Source: VBAU01 sp036005185
Lineage (GTDB): Bacteria > Bacteroidota > Bacteroidia > Chitinophagales > Chitinophagaceae
Reading direction: 5' to 3'
Length of the DNA: 64,000 nucleotides
NCBI GenBank assembly: GCA_036005185.1
Contig: DASYQS010000008.1
Location: 91,866 to 155,865, forward strand
The notes below the pieces were generated by a model. The model did no database searches. It worked only from the letters and a program-made list of their open reading frames with translations, and was not told the DNA's origin. This document shows, in pieces, positions 16,074 to 24,058 of the stretch. Numbering within the stretch: position 1 is the first letter of the stretch; the number at the start of each line of letters is the position of its first letter. The translations under genes were made by a program, and so were the position numbers.

Positions 16074-17145
16074 TCCGAATATCTTTATTAGCTCCAGCAA
16101 TTTGAATTTCCAAACTCTCCATTAGCTTTAAAAGAGAAAGGTTGATCTCTTCCTTTATGTTATTAAATTCATTTTGGGTAACAGGTGCCGTAAAATAATC
16201 TCCATTGATCATAAAAGCATTACCAGCAATAGCATCCATTAAAATAGACGAGCTTTCAACTTCTTTTTTCTTCAAAATGATTTTAATTCCATTTAAAAAC
16301 TCCTCAATTTTTTGTGAAGGCGTGTTGAGGTCTATTTCAAGTTTTAATTCGCCTTTTCGTTGAGTGCGTAGGGATAAATTGTCAAGTATGCTATCCACCA
16401 TTTGCTTATTGGGTACCGTAACGAAGGTTTTTTGATCCGTTCGAATACGAGTGCTTCTAAGGCCAATTTTTTCAACGGTGCCGGTTATATTTTGAACCTT
16501 TACAAGGTCGCCTGTAGAAAAAGGCTTATCAAAAAAAATAACAAAAGAGGCAATTAAGTTTTCAAGGCTTTCCCTCAATGACAGTGCAATAGCAGCGCCT
16601 ACAATGCTTAATCCTGTAAGCAGGTTTCCGATATGGAGATTAAAAGCAAAATGCAGGATCATCAGGATGCCTGCAATTCCAAGAAGAACTTTAAAAAAAT
16701 CTTTAAAAAAAACGATAAGTTGATTATCGGCGGGGTCTTCCGTAAGATCAGCCTTTTTTTCAAGTATGGTTGCAATGAAATCGATCATACGAAGCAGCAA
16801 CCAGATAAATGAAATAATAAGAACGGTAGTGCCAACAGCATGAAAGATATCCCTTACGGTATAGCGATAAATTTCAACATCCCAACGCCCTGGAAAATGA
16901 AGCCGGTGCAAGGCAATTATAAAGGCAAGCACAATGACAAACATTCCGAGAGGATGGATCACAAGGTCGGTAAATGTTTTTTTGTCTATGCTCTTCCATA
17001 TTCGTTTTACGAAGGAAAAGATAAGGCCAGCAAAATACTTTGATATTACACGGTTCAGTAAAAGAATAAACAGAATAATGCCAAGAGAAATACAATAATC
17101 TCTAACCTCATTATCAAAATAAAGCCGGCTGAAAAAATCATTCAT
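16048..17145 (-). CDS. Mechanosensitive ion channel of the MscS family
   Basis: Inner-membrane channel opening under membrane tension to release solutes. Several membrane segments (about residues 15-40, 65-85, 100-120, 145-175) lead to the pore helix GLSIVGAAIALSLRESLENL (about residue 180), rich in Gly and Ala as in MscS. The beta domain follows: KPFSTGDLVKVQNITGTVEKI, LRSTRIRT and TVPNKQMVDS. At 365 residues it is a mid-size MscS, with an N-terminal part longer than in E. coli MscS. It ends in a tail-to-tail overlap with the thioredoxin-like gene. Confidence 0.93.
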   Translation of the reverse strand: MNDFFSRLYFDNEVRDYCISLGIILFILLLNRVISKYFAGLIFSFVKRIWKSIDKKTFTDLVIHPLGMFVIVLAFIIALHRLHFPGRWDVEIYRYTVRDIFHAVGTTVLIISFIWLLLRMIDFIATILEKKADLTEDPADNQLIVFFKDFFKVLLGIAGILMILHFAFNLHIGNLLTGLSIVGAAIALSLRESLENLIASFVIFFDKPFSTGDLVKVQNITGTVEKIGLRSTRIRTDQKTFVTVPNKQMVDSILDNLSLRTQRKGELKLEIDLNTPSQKIEEFLNGIKIILKKKEVESSSILMDAIAGNAFMINGDYFTAPVTQNEFNNIKEEINLSLLKLMESLEIQIAGANKDIRIIAQEKMQ

Positions 17146-17189
17146 GAGCTCGCGGTAATTTGAATAAAATTAAAACAAACTGTTTATGC

Positions 17190-18005
17190 TTAATGAAGCG
17201 AATAAATTTCAAGCAGATCTTTTTTTAAAGCATATAAGCGTGCGGAGGTGAAATTTACCTTTAGGGAATTTTTCAGAGCAACTGGTAATTTTTCTTCATC
17301 AACGCGAAATGTAGTGATCTCATAGCGATGCAGCGTGTCGTTGTTGATCCCAAAAATGAATTTGCCGGCTACTTTAAAATCATTCCAGCCACTAATTAAT
17401 ATTTTATTGCGAAGCGCTCCATAATAATCGAAAACAAAAATACTTTGGTTAGGATCATACAAATAAACAAATCCATCTTGGTCATAAATGTTTTTTATAT
17501 GCGGAGCCTGATCGAATAGAAGGCGGAAATCTGCTGTTTCTAATAAGGACTTACCTTCATCATTGATCTTTTTCAATTTACTGTCACCCTCATCGTATAG
17601 CCAGATATTATTATCATAAGACTGGCCTATAGCATTCACTTGAAAAATATTTTGTTGTCGTAAATCAATCGTATTGCGTGCAGTTAACAAACGGTCGAGA
17701 ACCACGATCGTTGAAAAATCCTTGTAATAAAGCAATACTTTAAGCGGATTGGAAACATCAACAGTGGAAACCTTGCCAAATTTTTTTACGTTATTGAATA
17801 CTGCTACTGAATCACCATTGGCATTGTATTTTTTTAATTGATCGGTGCTTGTTAGAACATAAACATTATCAAGATTGTCAACAGCAAAATCAACAATGTC
17901 TCCTTGAATGGATGCAATTAGTTTGTATGGAGCAGCTTTCTGTGCTCTTACTAAAATCGGAAACACAGCAATCAGTGTCAAAAATATGTTGAAGGCTCTT
18001 TTCAT
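17190..18005 (-). CDS. Exported beta-propeller-like protein of unknown function
   Basis: 271 residues with a signal peptide (MKRAFNIFLTLIAVFPILVRAQ). The rest is made of repeated beta-strand segments such as DFAVDNLDNVYVLTSTDQLKK and GFVYLYDPNQSIFVFDYYG, suggestive of a propeller in which each blade reads a name-value pair. I recognise no catalytic motif. Its ATG overlaps the lpxH stop by one base (TAATG), so it is probably translationally coupled to lpxH; that link to lipid A synthesis is positional only. Confidence 0.75.
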   Translation of the reverse strand: MKRAFNIFLTLIAVFPILVRAQKAAPYKLIASIQGDIVDFAVDNLDNVYVLTSTDQLKKYNANGDSVAVFNNVKKFGKVSTVDVSNPLKVLLYYKDFSTIVVLDRLLTARNTIDLRQQNIFQVNAIGQSYDNNIWLYDEGDSKLKKINDEGKSLLETADFRLLFDQAPHIKNIYDQDGFVYLYDPNQSIFVFDYYGALRNKILISGWNDFKVAGKFIFGINNDTLHRYEITTFRVDEEKLPVALKNSLKVNFTSARLYALKKDLLEIYSLH

Positions 18006-18808
18006 TAGTTTTTTATGATCTTTTCATCTTTTTCCTTGTACGATTTTAATTCCAGTTTCTCTCCATCAAACACAGCATAAGTATAATAACGTATCCAATC
18101 GCCTAGGTTAATATATCGGCTGCCATTACTGAGACGAAAATCAATCGGCAAATGTCTATGGCCGAACACAAAAAAATCAAATTTTTTTTTCTTCAGCATG
18201 TCCTTGCTATAGATGATGAGCCATTCTTTGCCCTCGCCTAGAAATACCTCTTCTGTAGCCCCAGTTTGTGCCCGGCTGCGGCGGCTTAGAAAATTAGCAA
18301 GCCCCATGCCCATATAGGGAGGAAATATGCCGAACAACCATTGGCTGAACCTATTTCTGAAAACTTGCTTTATGAACTTGTATCGATGGTCACCAGGACC
18401 CAATCCATCACCATGGGCGATATGAAAAGTTTTTCCATTCCATTCAAAATCCTTTGGCTCAAAATAAACCGGAATATTCAATTCCTGCTGAAAATATGTT
18501 TTCATCCACATATCATGATTGCCGACAAAAAAATGGATTTTTATTCCTGCGTCGGTTATTTCAGCCAGTTTGCCCAATAATCTTACATAACCTTTTGGCA
18601 CTACTTTTCTGTATTCGTACCAAAAATCAAAAATGTCTCCTACAATAAAGATTTCAGCGGCATCGCGTTTTATTTCATCTAAAAATTGAACAATGATCTT
18701 TTCTCTTGCAAGACTGCTTTCATAGTTAGGAGCGCCGAGATGGAAGTCGGAAAAGAAGTAGATTTTTTTGTCTATGGGAATCTGCACGATAATAAACTTA
18801 TTAGCCAA
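18005..18808 (-). CDS. lpxH: UDP-2,3-diacylglucosamine diphosphatase (LpxH-type)
   Basis: Cytosolic, membrane-peripheral hydrolase of lipid A synthesis that cleaves UDP-2,3-diacylglucosamine to lipid X and UMP. The calcineurin-like metallophosphatase motifs are all visible: FFSDFHLGAPN, GDIFDFWYE, FFVGNHDMWM, HIAHGDGLGPGDH and FVFGHRHLPID. Insert residues between HGD and GHRH (RNRFSQWLFGIFPP) match the lipid-binding cap of LpxH. Its first eight bases overlap the end of hicA, so expression is tied to the toxin-antitoxin genes or relies on readthrough from upstream. Confidence 0.88.
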   Translation of the reverse strand: MANKFIIVQIPIDKKIYFFSDFHLGAPNYESSLAREKIIVQFLDEIKRDAAEIFIVGDIFDFWYEYRKVVPKGYVRLLGKLAEITDAGIKIHFFVGNHDMWMKTYFQQELNIPVYFEPKDFEWNGKTFHIAHGDGLGPGDHRYKFIKQVFRNRFSQWLFGIFPPYMGMGLANFLSRRSRAQTGATEEVFLGEGKEWLIIYSKDMLKKKKFDFFVFGHRHLPIDFRLSNGSRYINLGDWIRYYTYAVFDGEKLELKSYKEKDEKIIKN

Positions 18809-19043
18809 AAAGTTGTTTTGCTATTTCTTCTTTCGGCTGTTTAAAATGTGCTGCCACATCAGCTAAAATAGAAGAAAATGTTCCTAACCTTATTGTGCTA
18901 TGGTTTGGTACCGTTATATGATGTACGCCATTAACGGTTGTTGTTAACCTGATATGACTTCCTTTTTGCCGTGAAACAAAATAACCAAGTTTTTGAAGTG
19001 AACTGATGAGCTCTGTTGCAGAAATATCTCTTGGCAATCTCAT
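18801..19043 (-). CDS. hicA: HicA-type mRNA interferase toxin
   Basis: Small (80 residues) double-stranded-RNA-binding-like fold that cleaves mRNA in the cytosol. LISSLQKLGYFVSRQKGSH carries the conserved G-S-H catalytic histidine, and HHITVPNHSTIRLGTFSSIL is the second family block. The order here is antitoxin then toxin, with a 4-nt ATGA overlap (19040-19043). It ends 8 nt inside the lpxH reading frame, an unusual join of a toxin gene to an essential lipid A gene. Confidence 0.9.
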   Translation of the reverse strand: MRLPRDISATELISSLQKLGYFVSRQKGSHIRLTTTVNGVHHITVPNHSTIRLGTFSSILADVAAHFKQPKEEIAKQLFG

Positions 19044-19246
19044 ATTGCAATGATCTCTTCCCTTACCATGTGTAACCTAATAACCTTGGGCATGGTATCA
19101 ATATCAAAATGACATTCCACAGCTTCTTTTACATTTTCACGAAGCTGTTCCATTGTTTCGGCCTCAGTAAAAATACTTTCACCAAGAGCTTTCGCAATAA
19201 AACCACCTTCCAACGCTTCCTCAACTATAAAAATAATCTCTTTCAT
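19040..19246 (-). CDS. hicB: HicB-like antitoxin (short form)
   Basis: Partner of the downstream HicA. From ATG 19246 it has 68 residues forming the partial RNase H-like HicB fold (EGGFIAKALGESIFTEAETM, REN VKEAVE following). It lacks the C-terminal DNA-binding domain of longer HicB proteins, so autoregulation through this protein alone is doubtful. The longer frame (start codon TTG at 19264) overlaps the promoter box 19262-19269, so I reject it. Confidence 0.88.
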   Translation of the reverse strand: MKEIIFIVEEALEGGFIAKALGESIFTEAETMEQLRENVKEAVECHFDIDTMPKVIRLHMVREEIIAI

Positions 19247-19261
19247 ATTTTTTAATATATT

Positions 19262-19269
19262 CAAATTTA
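19262..19269 (-). promoter_or_regulatory. hicBA promoter, -7 box
   Basis: Minus-strand TAAATTTG fits TAnnTTTG, 15 nt before the hicB ATG and just after the GGCT-like gene stop. It may also drive lpxH. Confidence 0.55.
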
Positions 19270-19273
19270 ATCA

Positions 19274-19699
19274 TTATTTCTTTTGCTGAAGATATTGAAT
19301 CATATCGCCTGATTCGATCAAAGGCTTGCCCTCGACACTTCCGATAAACCAATAGATCCAAGCCGGAGTGATCGCATCATCTACAATTACATCCACCAAT
19401 TCTCTTTTGTATAATTGAATTTCATCCGGCTCCACTGACACTCCTTCATAATCATCCAACTGTCCAATGGCCCAAGCAAATTCTGGTTGATGTTTAATGG
19501 TATATAATTCACCAATAATAAAACTTTCATCATCTGCAGATACACCGGCAGGGTAAGTTCCTAGATCAAATAGTTTTCCCTTTACTTTTGCGTTGCCAAC
19601 AAAAGAAAAAAAACGGCTGATGTATTCGTAAACGGGGCTTTTAAAGCCGCTACGTAATGAACCATAAACAAATAAATGGTAAACGCCCGAAGTGTTCAT
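19274..19699 (-). CDS. Gamma-glutamylcyclotransferase-like (AIG2/GGCT fold) protein
   Basis: 141 residues. The N-terminal LFVYGSLRSGF is the substrate-loop signature of the GGCT/AIG2 family, followed by GKLFDLGTYPAGV, GELYTI, a glutamate-containing LDDYEG and a late YWF strand. Members release 5-oxoproline from gamma-glutamyl amino compounds, but many small bacterial ones have unknown substrates. It is the first of the minus-strand group ending in lpxH, though hicBA has its own promoter between. Confidence 0.8.
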   Translation of the reverse strand: MNTSGVYHLFVYGSLRSGFKSPVYEYISRFFSFVGNAKVKGKLFDLGTYPAGVSADDESFIIGELYTIKHQPEFAWAIGQLDDYEGVSVEPDEIQLYKRELVDVIVDDAITPAWIYWFIGSVEGKPLIESGDMIQYLQQKK

Positions 19700-19726
19700 T
19701 GGCTAAAATTACTAAGGAGAGTGCAT

Positions 19727-20359
19727 TTATTCATCTACCAAAAAACAATATACCTCTTTGGGGCCATGAACCCCGACCACTAGAGTTTTTTCAATATCAG
19801 CAGTACGGCTAGGACCCGTAGCAAAAGTGATTAATGAAGGTATACGATCCCCATATCTGTTTTTTACCGTGTTTAATGCATCTTTCACATCAAAAACAAG
19901 TTGTTTGGTATAAGCAATGCAAATATGAATGGGAGCATATACACTTACTGTTCTTCCGCTGGGTTGTGCAGTGCTCATAACTATAGTTCCCGTTCTTGCA
20001 ACTAATGCCTCACAGCTTGTTATGGAAACATCACAGTCGGGTAAATCATCGGTAAGAAGTTCGGTTAGTTGAGGGCCAAGTGAGTTTAGTAAATTTTCTT
20101 CCCTGCAATAAACTTTTTTCCATGCTTGTTTCAGCACCAGGCTATTTAGTTGAAAGGCCAATTCCTGTTGATTTAAACAAAAAATAAATTTACCCTGGAG
20201 TTTGGTGAATTGTTCTGCAAATTCAATTTCTAATTCCTGCTGCAGTTGTGTAAATACTGAATTATTCCCTTCACTTTGCGGAAAAGGAAGAGGCGTTGAG
20301 TGAGTCAACGCCTTTCTTATTTTTTTTAAAATATTTTCTTTGGATGGAGAAACGTTCAT
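19727..20359 (-). CDS. lutC: LUD-domain protein, LutC/YkgG family
   Basis: 210 residues with the LUD fold: CEALVARTGTIVMST, RTVSVYAPIHICIAYTKQLV and TFATGPSRTADIEKTLV (the GPSxTADIE signature). In Bacillus and others LutC works with LutA and LutB to oxidise L-lactate. A LutB-type protein is encoded 25 kb away at 45065-46444, and no lutA is visible in the window, so the complex is split across the chromosome here. A 9-bp inverted repeat at 20291-20313 lies inside the coding region near its start. Confidence 0.85.
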   Translation of the reverse strand: MNVSPSKENILKKIRKALTHSTPLPFPQSEGNNSVFTQLQQELEIEFAEQFTKLQGKFIFCLNQQELAFQLNSLVLKQAWKKVYCREENLLNSLGPQLTELLTDDLPDCDVSITSCEALVARTGTIVMSTAQPSGRTVSVYAPIHICIAYTKQLVFDVKDALNTVKNRYGDRIPSLITFATGPSRTADIEKTLVVGVHGPKEVYCFLVDE

Positions 20360-20446
20360 TAAAAATGAAAAATTAGAAATTAAAAATGTGAAATCAATCT
20401 CTGCCGTTTATCAGTGCTACCCTTCTTTTCACTTTTCATTTTTTTA
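20360..20446. repeat. Pair of opposed 7-bp repeat arrays between lutC and ftsH
   Basis: Five heptamers (taaaaat, gaaaaat and variants) at 20360-20394 abut the lutC start. A three-unit array in the opposite sense (ttttcac, ttttcat) at 20426-20446 includes the ftsH stop codon. The two can pair across a 31-nt spacer, giving a possible bidirectional end structure. Confidence 0.6.
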
Positions 20447-22507
20447 GTGCAGAGACTTATTGGTAACATCGCTATCATAAGGAGGCACACCTTCTGAAAT
20501 TTCACCGGCATGCTCAGGCTCCAGTGGTTTCTTGTTGTCTTCATGCGGCCTTTTTCCGATCAAAGCTTCTACATCGCTTTGAAATAATACTTCCTTCTCC
20601 AGTAAAGCTTCAGCAAGCTTTTCAACTTGAGGCTTTTTTTCATTCAACAAGGCTTTTGTTCGTTCATAAGCTTCATCAATCAGTTTTCGAACTTCTTCGT
20701 CAATTATTTTTGAAGTTTCCTCAGAGTAAGGTTTGGTAAATGCATTTTCCTGCTGCGGATCATAAAAGCTCACATTTCCTACTTTCTCGTTCATGCCATA
20801 TACAGTAACCATGGCGTAGGCAATTCTTGTAATCTGCTGCAAATCGTTCTGTGCACCCGTTGATATTTTATTGAAGAAAATTTCTTCACTTGCACGGCCA
20901 CCAAGAGTCATGCAAACCTGATCTAATAGCTGATCGGTGTTATATAAATACTGCTCTTTAGGAGTATATTGAGCATAACCTAAGGCCGCGGTTCCTCTCG
21001 GGACAATAGTAACTTTTAACAAAGGATAAGCGTGTTCAAGATACCAGCCGCAAATAGCATGTCCAGCCTCGTGGTATGCAATAATTTTTTTCTCTTCAGG
21101 CAAAATGATCTTGCTCTTTTTTTCCAAACCGCCTATCACTCTGTCCACTGCATCCTGAAAATCTTCCATTTCTACTGCATCTTTTCCTTTACGTGCAGCA
21201 ATAAGAGCAGCTTCATTACAAACATTTGCGATATCTGCTCCGGCAAAACCCGGAGTTTGTTCAGCAAGTTTATGTATATCGAGAGTTTTTGAGATCTTGA
21301 TCGGCTTAAGGTGCACTTTGAAAATAGCTTCACGACCTTTCAGATCTGGTTTATCAATTGAAATCTGTCGGTCAAAACGTCCTGGTCTCAGTAACGCTGT
21401 ATCCAATACATCAGGACGGTTGGTTGCAGCTAAAACAATAATGCCTGTATCCGTTCCGAAGCCATCCATTTCAACCAATAATTGGTTCAATGTGCTTTCA
21501 CGCTCATCATTACTCATCATTACATTTTTACCTCTGGCACGGCCAATGGCATCTATTTCATCAATAAAAATGATACAAGGAGCTTTTTCGCGGGCCTGTT
21601 TAAAAAGGTCGCGAACACGGCTAGCACCTACGCCGACAAATAATTCTACAAAGTCAGAACCGCTCATACTAAAGAAAGGTACTTGTGCTTCTCCAGCCAT
21701 TGCTTTTGCCAAAAGTGTTTTACCTGTTCCGGGTGGGCCAATAAGCAATGCTCCTTTTGGAATCTTACCTCCTAGTGAAGTATATTTTTTTGGATTTTTC
21801 AAAAAATCAACGATCTCCATGACCTCAACCTTAGCCTCATCCAAACCAGCTACATCAGCAAAAGTGATGTTTACTTTGGTTCCCTTATCAAATAGTGTTG
21901 CTCTTGATTTACCAATATTAAAAATCCCACCGGGTCCACCGCCACCGCCTGCACTGCCTCCCATTTTACGCATTAGCAGCACCCATAATGCTATAAAAAG
22001 TAATAATGGTAATAAGAATTGAAGGGCTCCTCCAAACCAATCCCTTTCCTGATCAACTTCATAAAAAACCTGCTGATCAAAAGGCTTATTGTTTTGAACA
22101 TAAAAATCAGCCATCTGCTTCTCAAAATCGCCCGAGTATTTGAAATAGAAATGAGGGCCTTCTGAATTGACTTTTCCTCCAAGATTTGTTTTTAACTTAT
22201 CCTTGTAATTAGGAAGGCTTGATGGCTTTAAATATACTCTTACAATATTTCTATTTGAAATAATTATGTATTTCTCAACATCACCTCTTAAAATCATTTG
22301 CTTAAACTCATTAGGGTTAGTTTTAGCAGTGCTGCTTGAAAAAGGATTGTACAATTGAAACCCGATTAGTACGGCAAATATGATGGCGTATATCCAGTAA
22401 ATACTGAAACGAGGTCCTTTTCGAGGTGTATTGTCATCGCCGGTAGGACGATTATTAAAACGAGGTAAATTTGATCTATCGTTTTTATTATATGGTTCTT
22501 GTGACAT
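20444..22507 (-). CDS. ftsH: ATP-dependent zinc metalloprotease FtsH
   Basis: Membrane-bound AAA+ protease that degrades membrane and short-lived cytosolic proteins. Two membrane segments (about residues 33-50 and 160-180) flank the periplasmic part. Motifs: glycine-rich linker, GPPGTGKTLLAKAMAG (Walker A), IIFIDEIDAIGRARG (Walker B), ATNRPDVLDTALLRPGRFD (second region of homology) and HEAGHAICGW (zinc site) near residue 475. Length 687 is normal for Bacteroidota. The upstream neighbour is rsfS, an arrangement I know from related genomes. Its stop codon lies within a heptamer repeat. Confidence 0.97.
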   Translation of the reverse strand: MSQEPYNKNDRSNLPRFNNRPTGDDNTPRKGPRFSIYWIYAIIFAVLIGFQLYNPFSSSTAKTNPNEFKQMILRGDVEKYIIISNRNIVRVYLKPSSLPNYKDKLKTNLGGKVNSEGPHFYFKYSGDFEKQMADFYVQNNKPFDQQVFYEVDQERDWFGGALQFLLPLLLFIALWVLLMRKMGGSAGGGGGPGGIFNIGKSRATLFDKGTKVNITFADVAGLDEAKVEVMEIVDFLKNPKKYTSLGGKIPKGALLIGPPGTGKTLLAKAMAGEAQVPFFSMSGSDFVELFVGVGASRVRDLFKQAREKAPCIIFIDEIDAIGRARGKNVMMSNDERESTLNQLLVEMDGFGTDTGIIVLAATNRPDVLDTALLRPGRFDRQISIDKPDLKGREAIFKVHLKPIKISKTLDIHKLAEQTPGFAGADIANVCNEAALIAARKGKDAVEMEDFQDAVDRVIGGLEKKSKIILPEEKKIIAYHEAGHAICGWYLEHAYPLLKVTIVPRGTAALGYAQYTPKEQYLYNTDQLLDQVCMTLGGRASEEIFFNKISTGAQNDLQQITRIAYAMVTVYGMNEKVGNVSFYDPQQENAFTKPYSEETSKIIDEEVRKLIDEAYERTKALLNEKKPQVEKLAEALLEKEVLFQSDVEALIGKRPHEDNKKPLEPEHAGEISEGVPPYDSDVTNKSLH

Positions 22508-22612
22508 AAGATTTTTTCTTCTGATCCTGCTATTTAAGTCTTTTTAGTAAAAATTGTTTTGCCTATTGAAATATTTAACAAACATCATGTCAAATCGTTG
22601 CCGGAAGCCGCT

Positions 22613-23017
22613 TTATTCAGCGTATTCTTGCGCGGCCGCATCGCTCCACATTTCTTCCAGTTTATAAAACTTCCTCGTTTCGGGTAGCATTATATGCACG
22701 ACAACATTTATATAATCTATTAATACCCATTGCAAATGCTTCATGCCTTCATGACGATAAGGAATTTCATCACATTTTTTTTTAACCTGCTCTTCCACAA
22801 AATCAGAAATTGCCCTAATCTGCGGTTGGCTCTTTGCCTCACAGATTATAAAAAAATCTGCTACGGCCTCGGGTATCTTACGCAGGTCAAGTGATATAAT
22901 GCTCTCTCCTTTTTTCTGTTGAATTGCGTGGATAATAGTTTTAATGATTTTTGAACTCTTCGTTAACCGGGTAGCGACTTTCTTTTTTCGGGTAGCGAGT
23001 AATGCCAATTGTTCCAA
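22613..23017 (-). CDS. rsfS: Ribosomal silencing factor RsfS
   Basis: Binds uL14 and blocks subunit joining in stationary phase. The family core is clear: IIHAIQQKKGESIISLDLRK, VADFFIICEAKSQPQIRAIS, HEGMKHLQWVLIDYINVVVH and ETRKFYKLEEMW. The N-terminal 25 residues are basic and extra; the nonamer gggtagcga occurs there twice, 21 bp apart (22969-22977 and 22990-22998), encoding ATR twice. That spacing equals three heptamers and may be another repeat remnant. Confidence 0.93.
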   Translation of the reverse strand: MEQLALLATRKKKVATRLTKSSKIIKTIIHAIQQKKGESIISLDLRKIPEAVADFFIICEAKSQPQIRAISDFVEEQVKKKCDEIPYRHEGMKHLQWVLIDYINVVVHIMLPETRKFYKLEEMWSDAAAQEYAE

Positions 23018-23162
23018 TAATCAAATATTTTTTTTGTCTGCCTCCCGGCAAACGGGTTAATGAATTTTGAGGGCGATTTATATTATGAGACGAATGTCGA
23101 GCTTTTTTATTTTGTCTTCTTTCCGTCTTAGATGAACTCTTAATGCCATATCGCTGCTCATT

Positions 23163-23170
23163 TATCTTTG
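23163..23170 (+). promoter_or_regulatory. birA promoter, -7 box
   Basis: TATCTTTG, an exact TAnnTTTG match upstream of birA in the birA-rsfS divergent gap. Confidence 0.5.
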
Positions 23171-23187
23171 TCAAAAATACTAATTAA

Positions 23188-23982
23188 TTGCTACTCCCTT
23201 CTATAAGTCATCCATTGGGTATGCCATTTGTTGAGCTGCAATCTGTTGATAGCACCAATAACTATGCCCTTGCGCAAATTCATGCTAATCTGGCACAGCC
23301 CGGAACCTGCTATTTTGCTCATGAACAAATAGCCGGTAAAGGTCAACGTGGCAAAACATGGGCCACAGAAAAACAAGCAAATATCACATTGAGTATCGTC
23401 CTGAAACCTATTTTTTTACAACCATTTCAGCAGTTTCAACTTAGCGCCTGTGTTGCTATTGCTACACGCCATTTCCTCAATAAATATGCTTCAGAAGCAA
23501 TAAGAATTAAATGGCCCAACGATCTTTATTGGCAGGATAAAAAACTAGGAGGTATTTTGATTGAGAATATAATTGGAAGCCAGGGCACAAAGGTTCAAAA
23601 CGGTCAAAATACCGTAAACACTTGGCAATGGGCGGTCATTGGAATAGGTCTTAATATCAATCAAACAAAATTTCCGGCTGATTTAAAGAATCCGGTTTCT
23701 TTAAAACAAATCACCAATCAGCAGTTCGATACTTTACATTTAGCCAAAGAACTTTGTTACTCAGTTGATCATTTTTACAAAAAATTAATGACTGAAGGAC
23801 CAACTTCTATCCTTGATCCATTCAATGCAGTCCTTTATAAGAAAAATGAGATAGTTAAATTCAAAAAGGATAACCGCATTTTTAAAGCCGCTGTTAAATA
23901 TGTTAATGAATTAGGTCAACTTACTGTTCAACATGCTATTGAGGAGCAATTTAATTTTGGAGAAGTGGAATGGCTGCTATAG
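23188..23982 (+). CDS. birA: Biotin-[acetyl-CoA-carboxylase] ligase
   Basis: Attaches biotin to carboxyl carrier proteins in the cytosol. VDSTNNYALAQ, the GKGQRGKTWATE ATP/biotin loop, IRIKWPNDLYWQDKKLGGIL and IGIGLNINQTKFP are the family motifs. There is no N-terminal DNA-binding domain, so it is a class I ligase and not a repressor. The frame starts at TTG 23188; an ATG at 23221 (MPFVELQ) is the alternative, but homologues usually have a few residues before that point. Between the catalytic strand ending IENII and WAVIGIG is an unusual 15-residue stretch with a roughly 9-bp internal period (23588-23619). Confidence 0.93.
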   Translation: MLLPSISHPLGMPFVELQSVDSTNNYALAQIHANLAQPGTCYFAHEQIAGKGQRGKTWATEKQANITLSIVLKPIFLQPFQQFQLSACVAIATRHFLNKYASEAIRIKWPNDLYWQDKKLGGILIENIIGSQGTKVQNGQNTVNTWQWAVIGIGLNINQTKFPADLKNPVSLKQITNQQFDTLHLAKELCYSVDHFYKKLMTEGPTSILDPFNAVLYKKNEIVKFKKDNRIFKAAVKYVNELGQLTVQHAIEEQFNFGEVEWLL

Positions 23983-23993
23983 ACGGGAAGAGC

Positions 23994-24058
23994 AGTAAAT
24001 AGCAAATAGGTAAATTATATTATGAATATTTCTCACTCACTCGCTATTTATGATTTGC
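23994..24058. repeat. Opposed heptamer-like repeats between birA and the DUF5777 gene
   Basis: agtaaat and agcaaat at 23994-24007 face cgctatt and tatgatt at 24042-24055; the arms are partly complementary. The right arm supplies the stop codon and last residues of the DUF5777 protein. It lies between two converging genes and may act as a shared end structure. Confidence 0.5.

Noticed and set aside
20291..20313. 9-bp inverted repeat aggcgttga/tcaacgcct followed by T-rich sequence, as a terminator
   Set aside because: It lies inside the lutC coding region near its start, on the strand opposite to any transcript, and encodes normal LUD-family residues.
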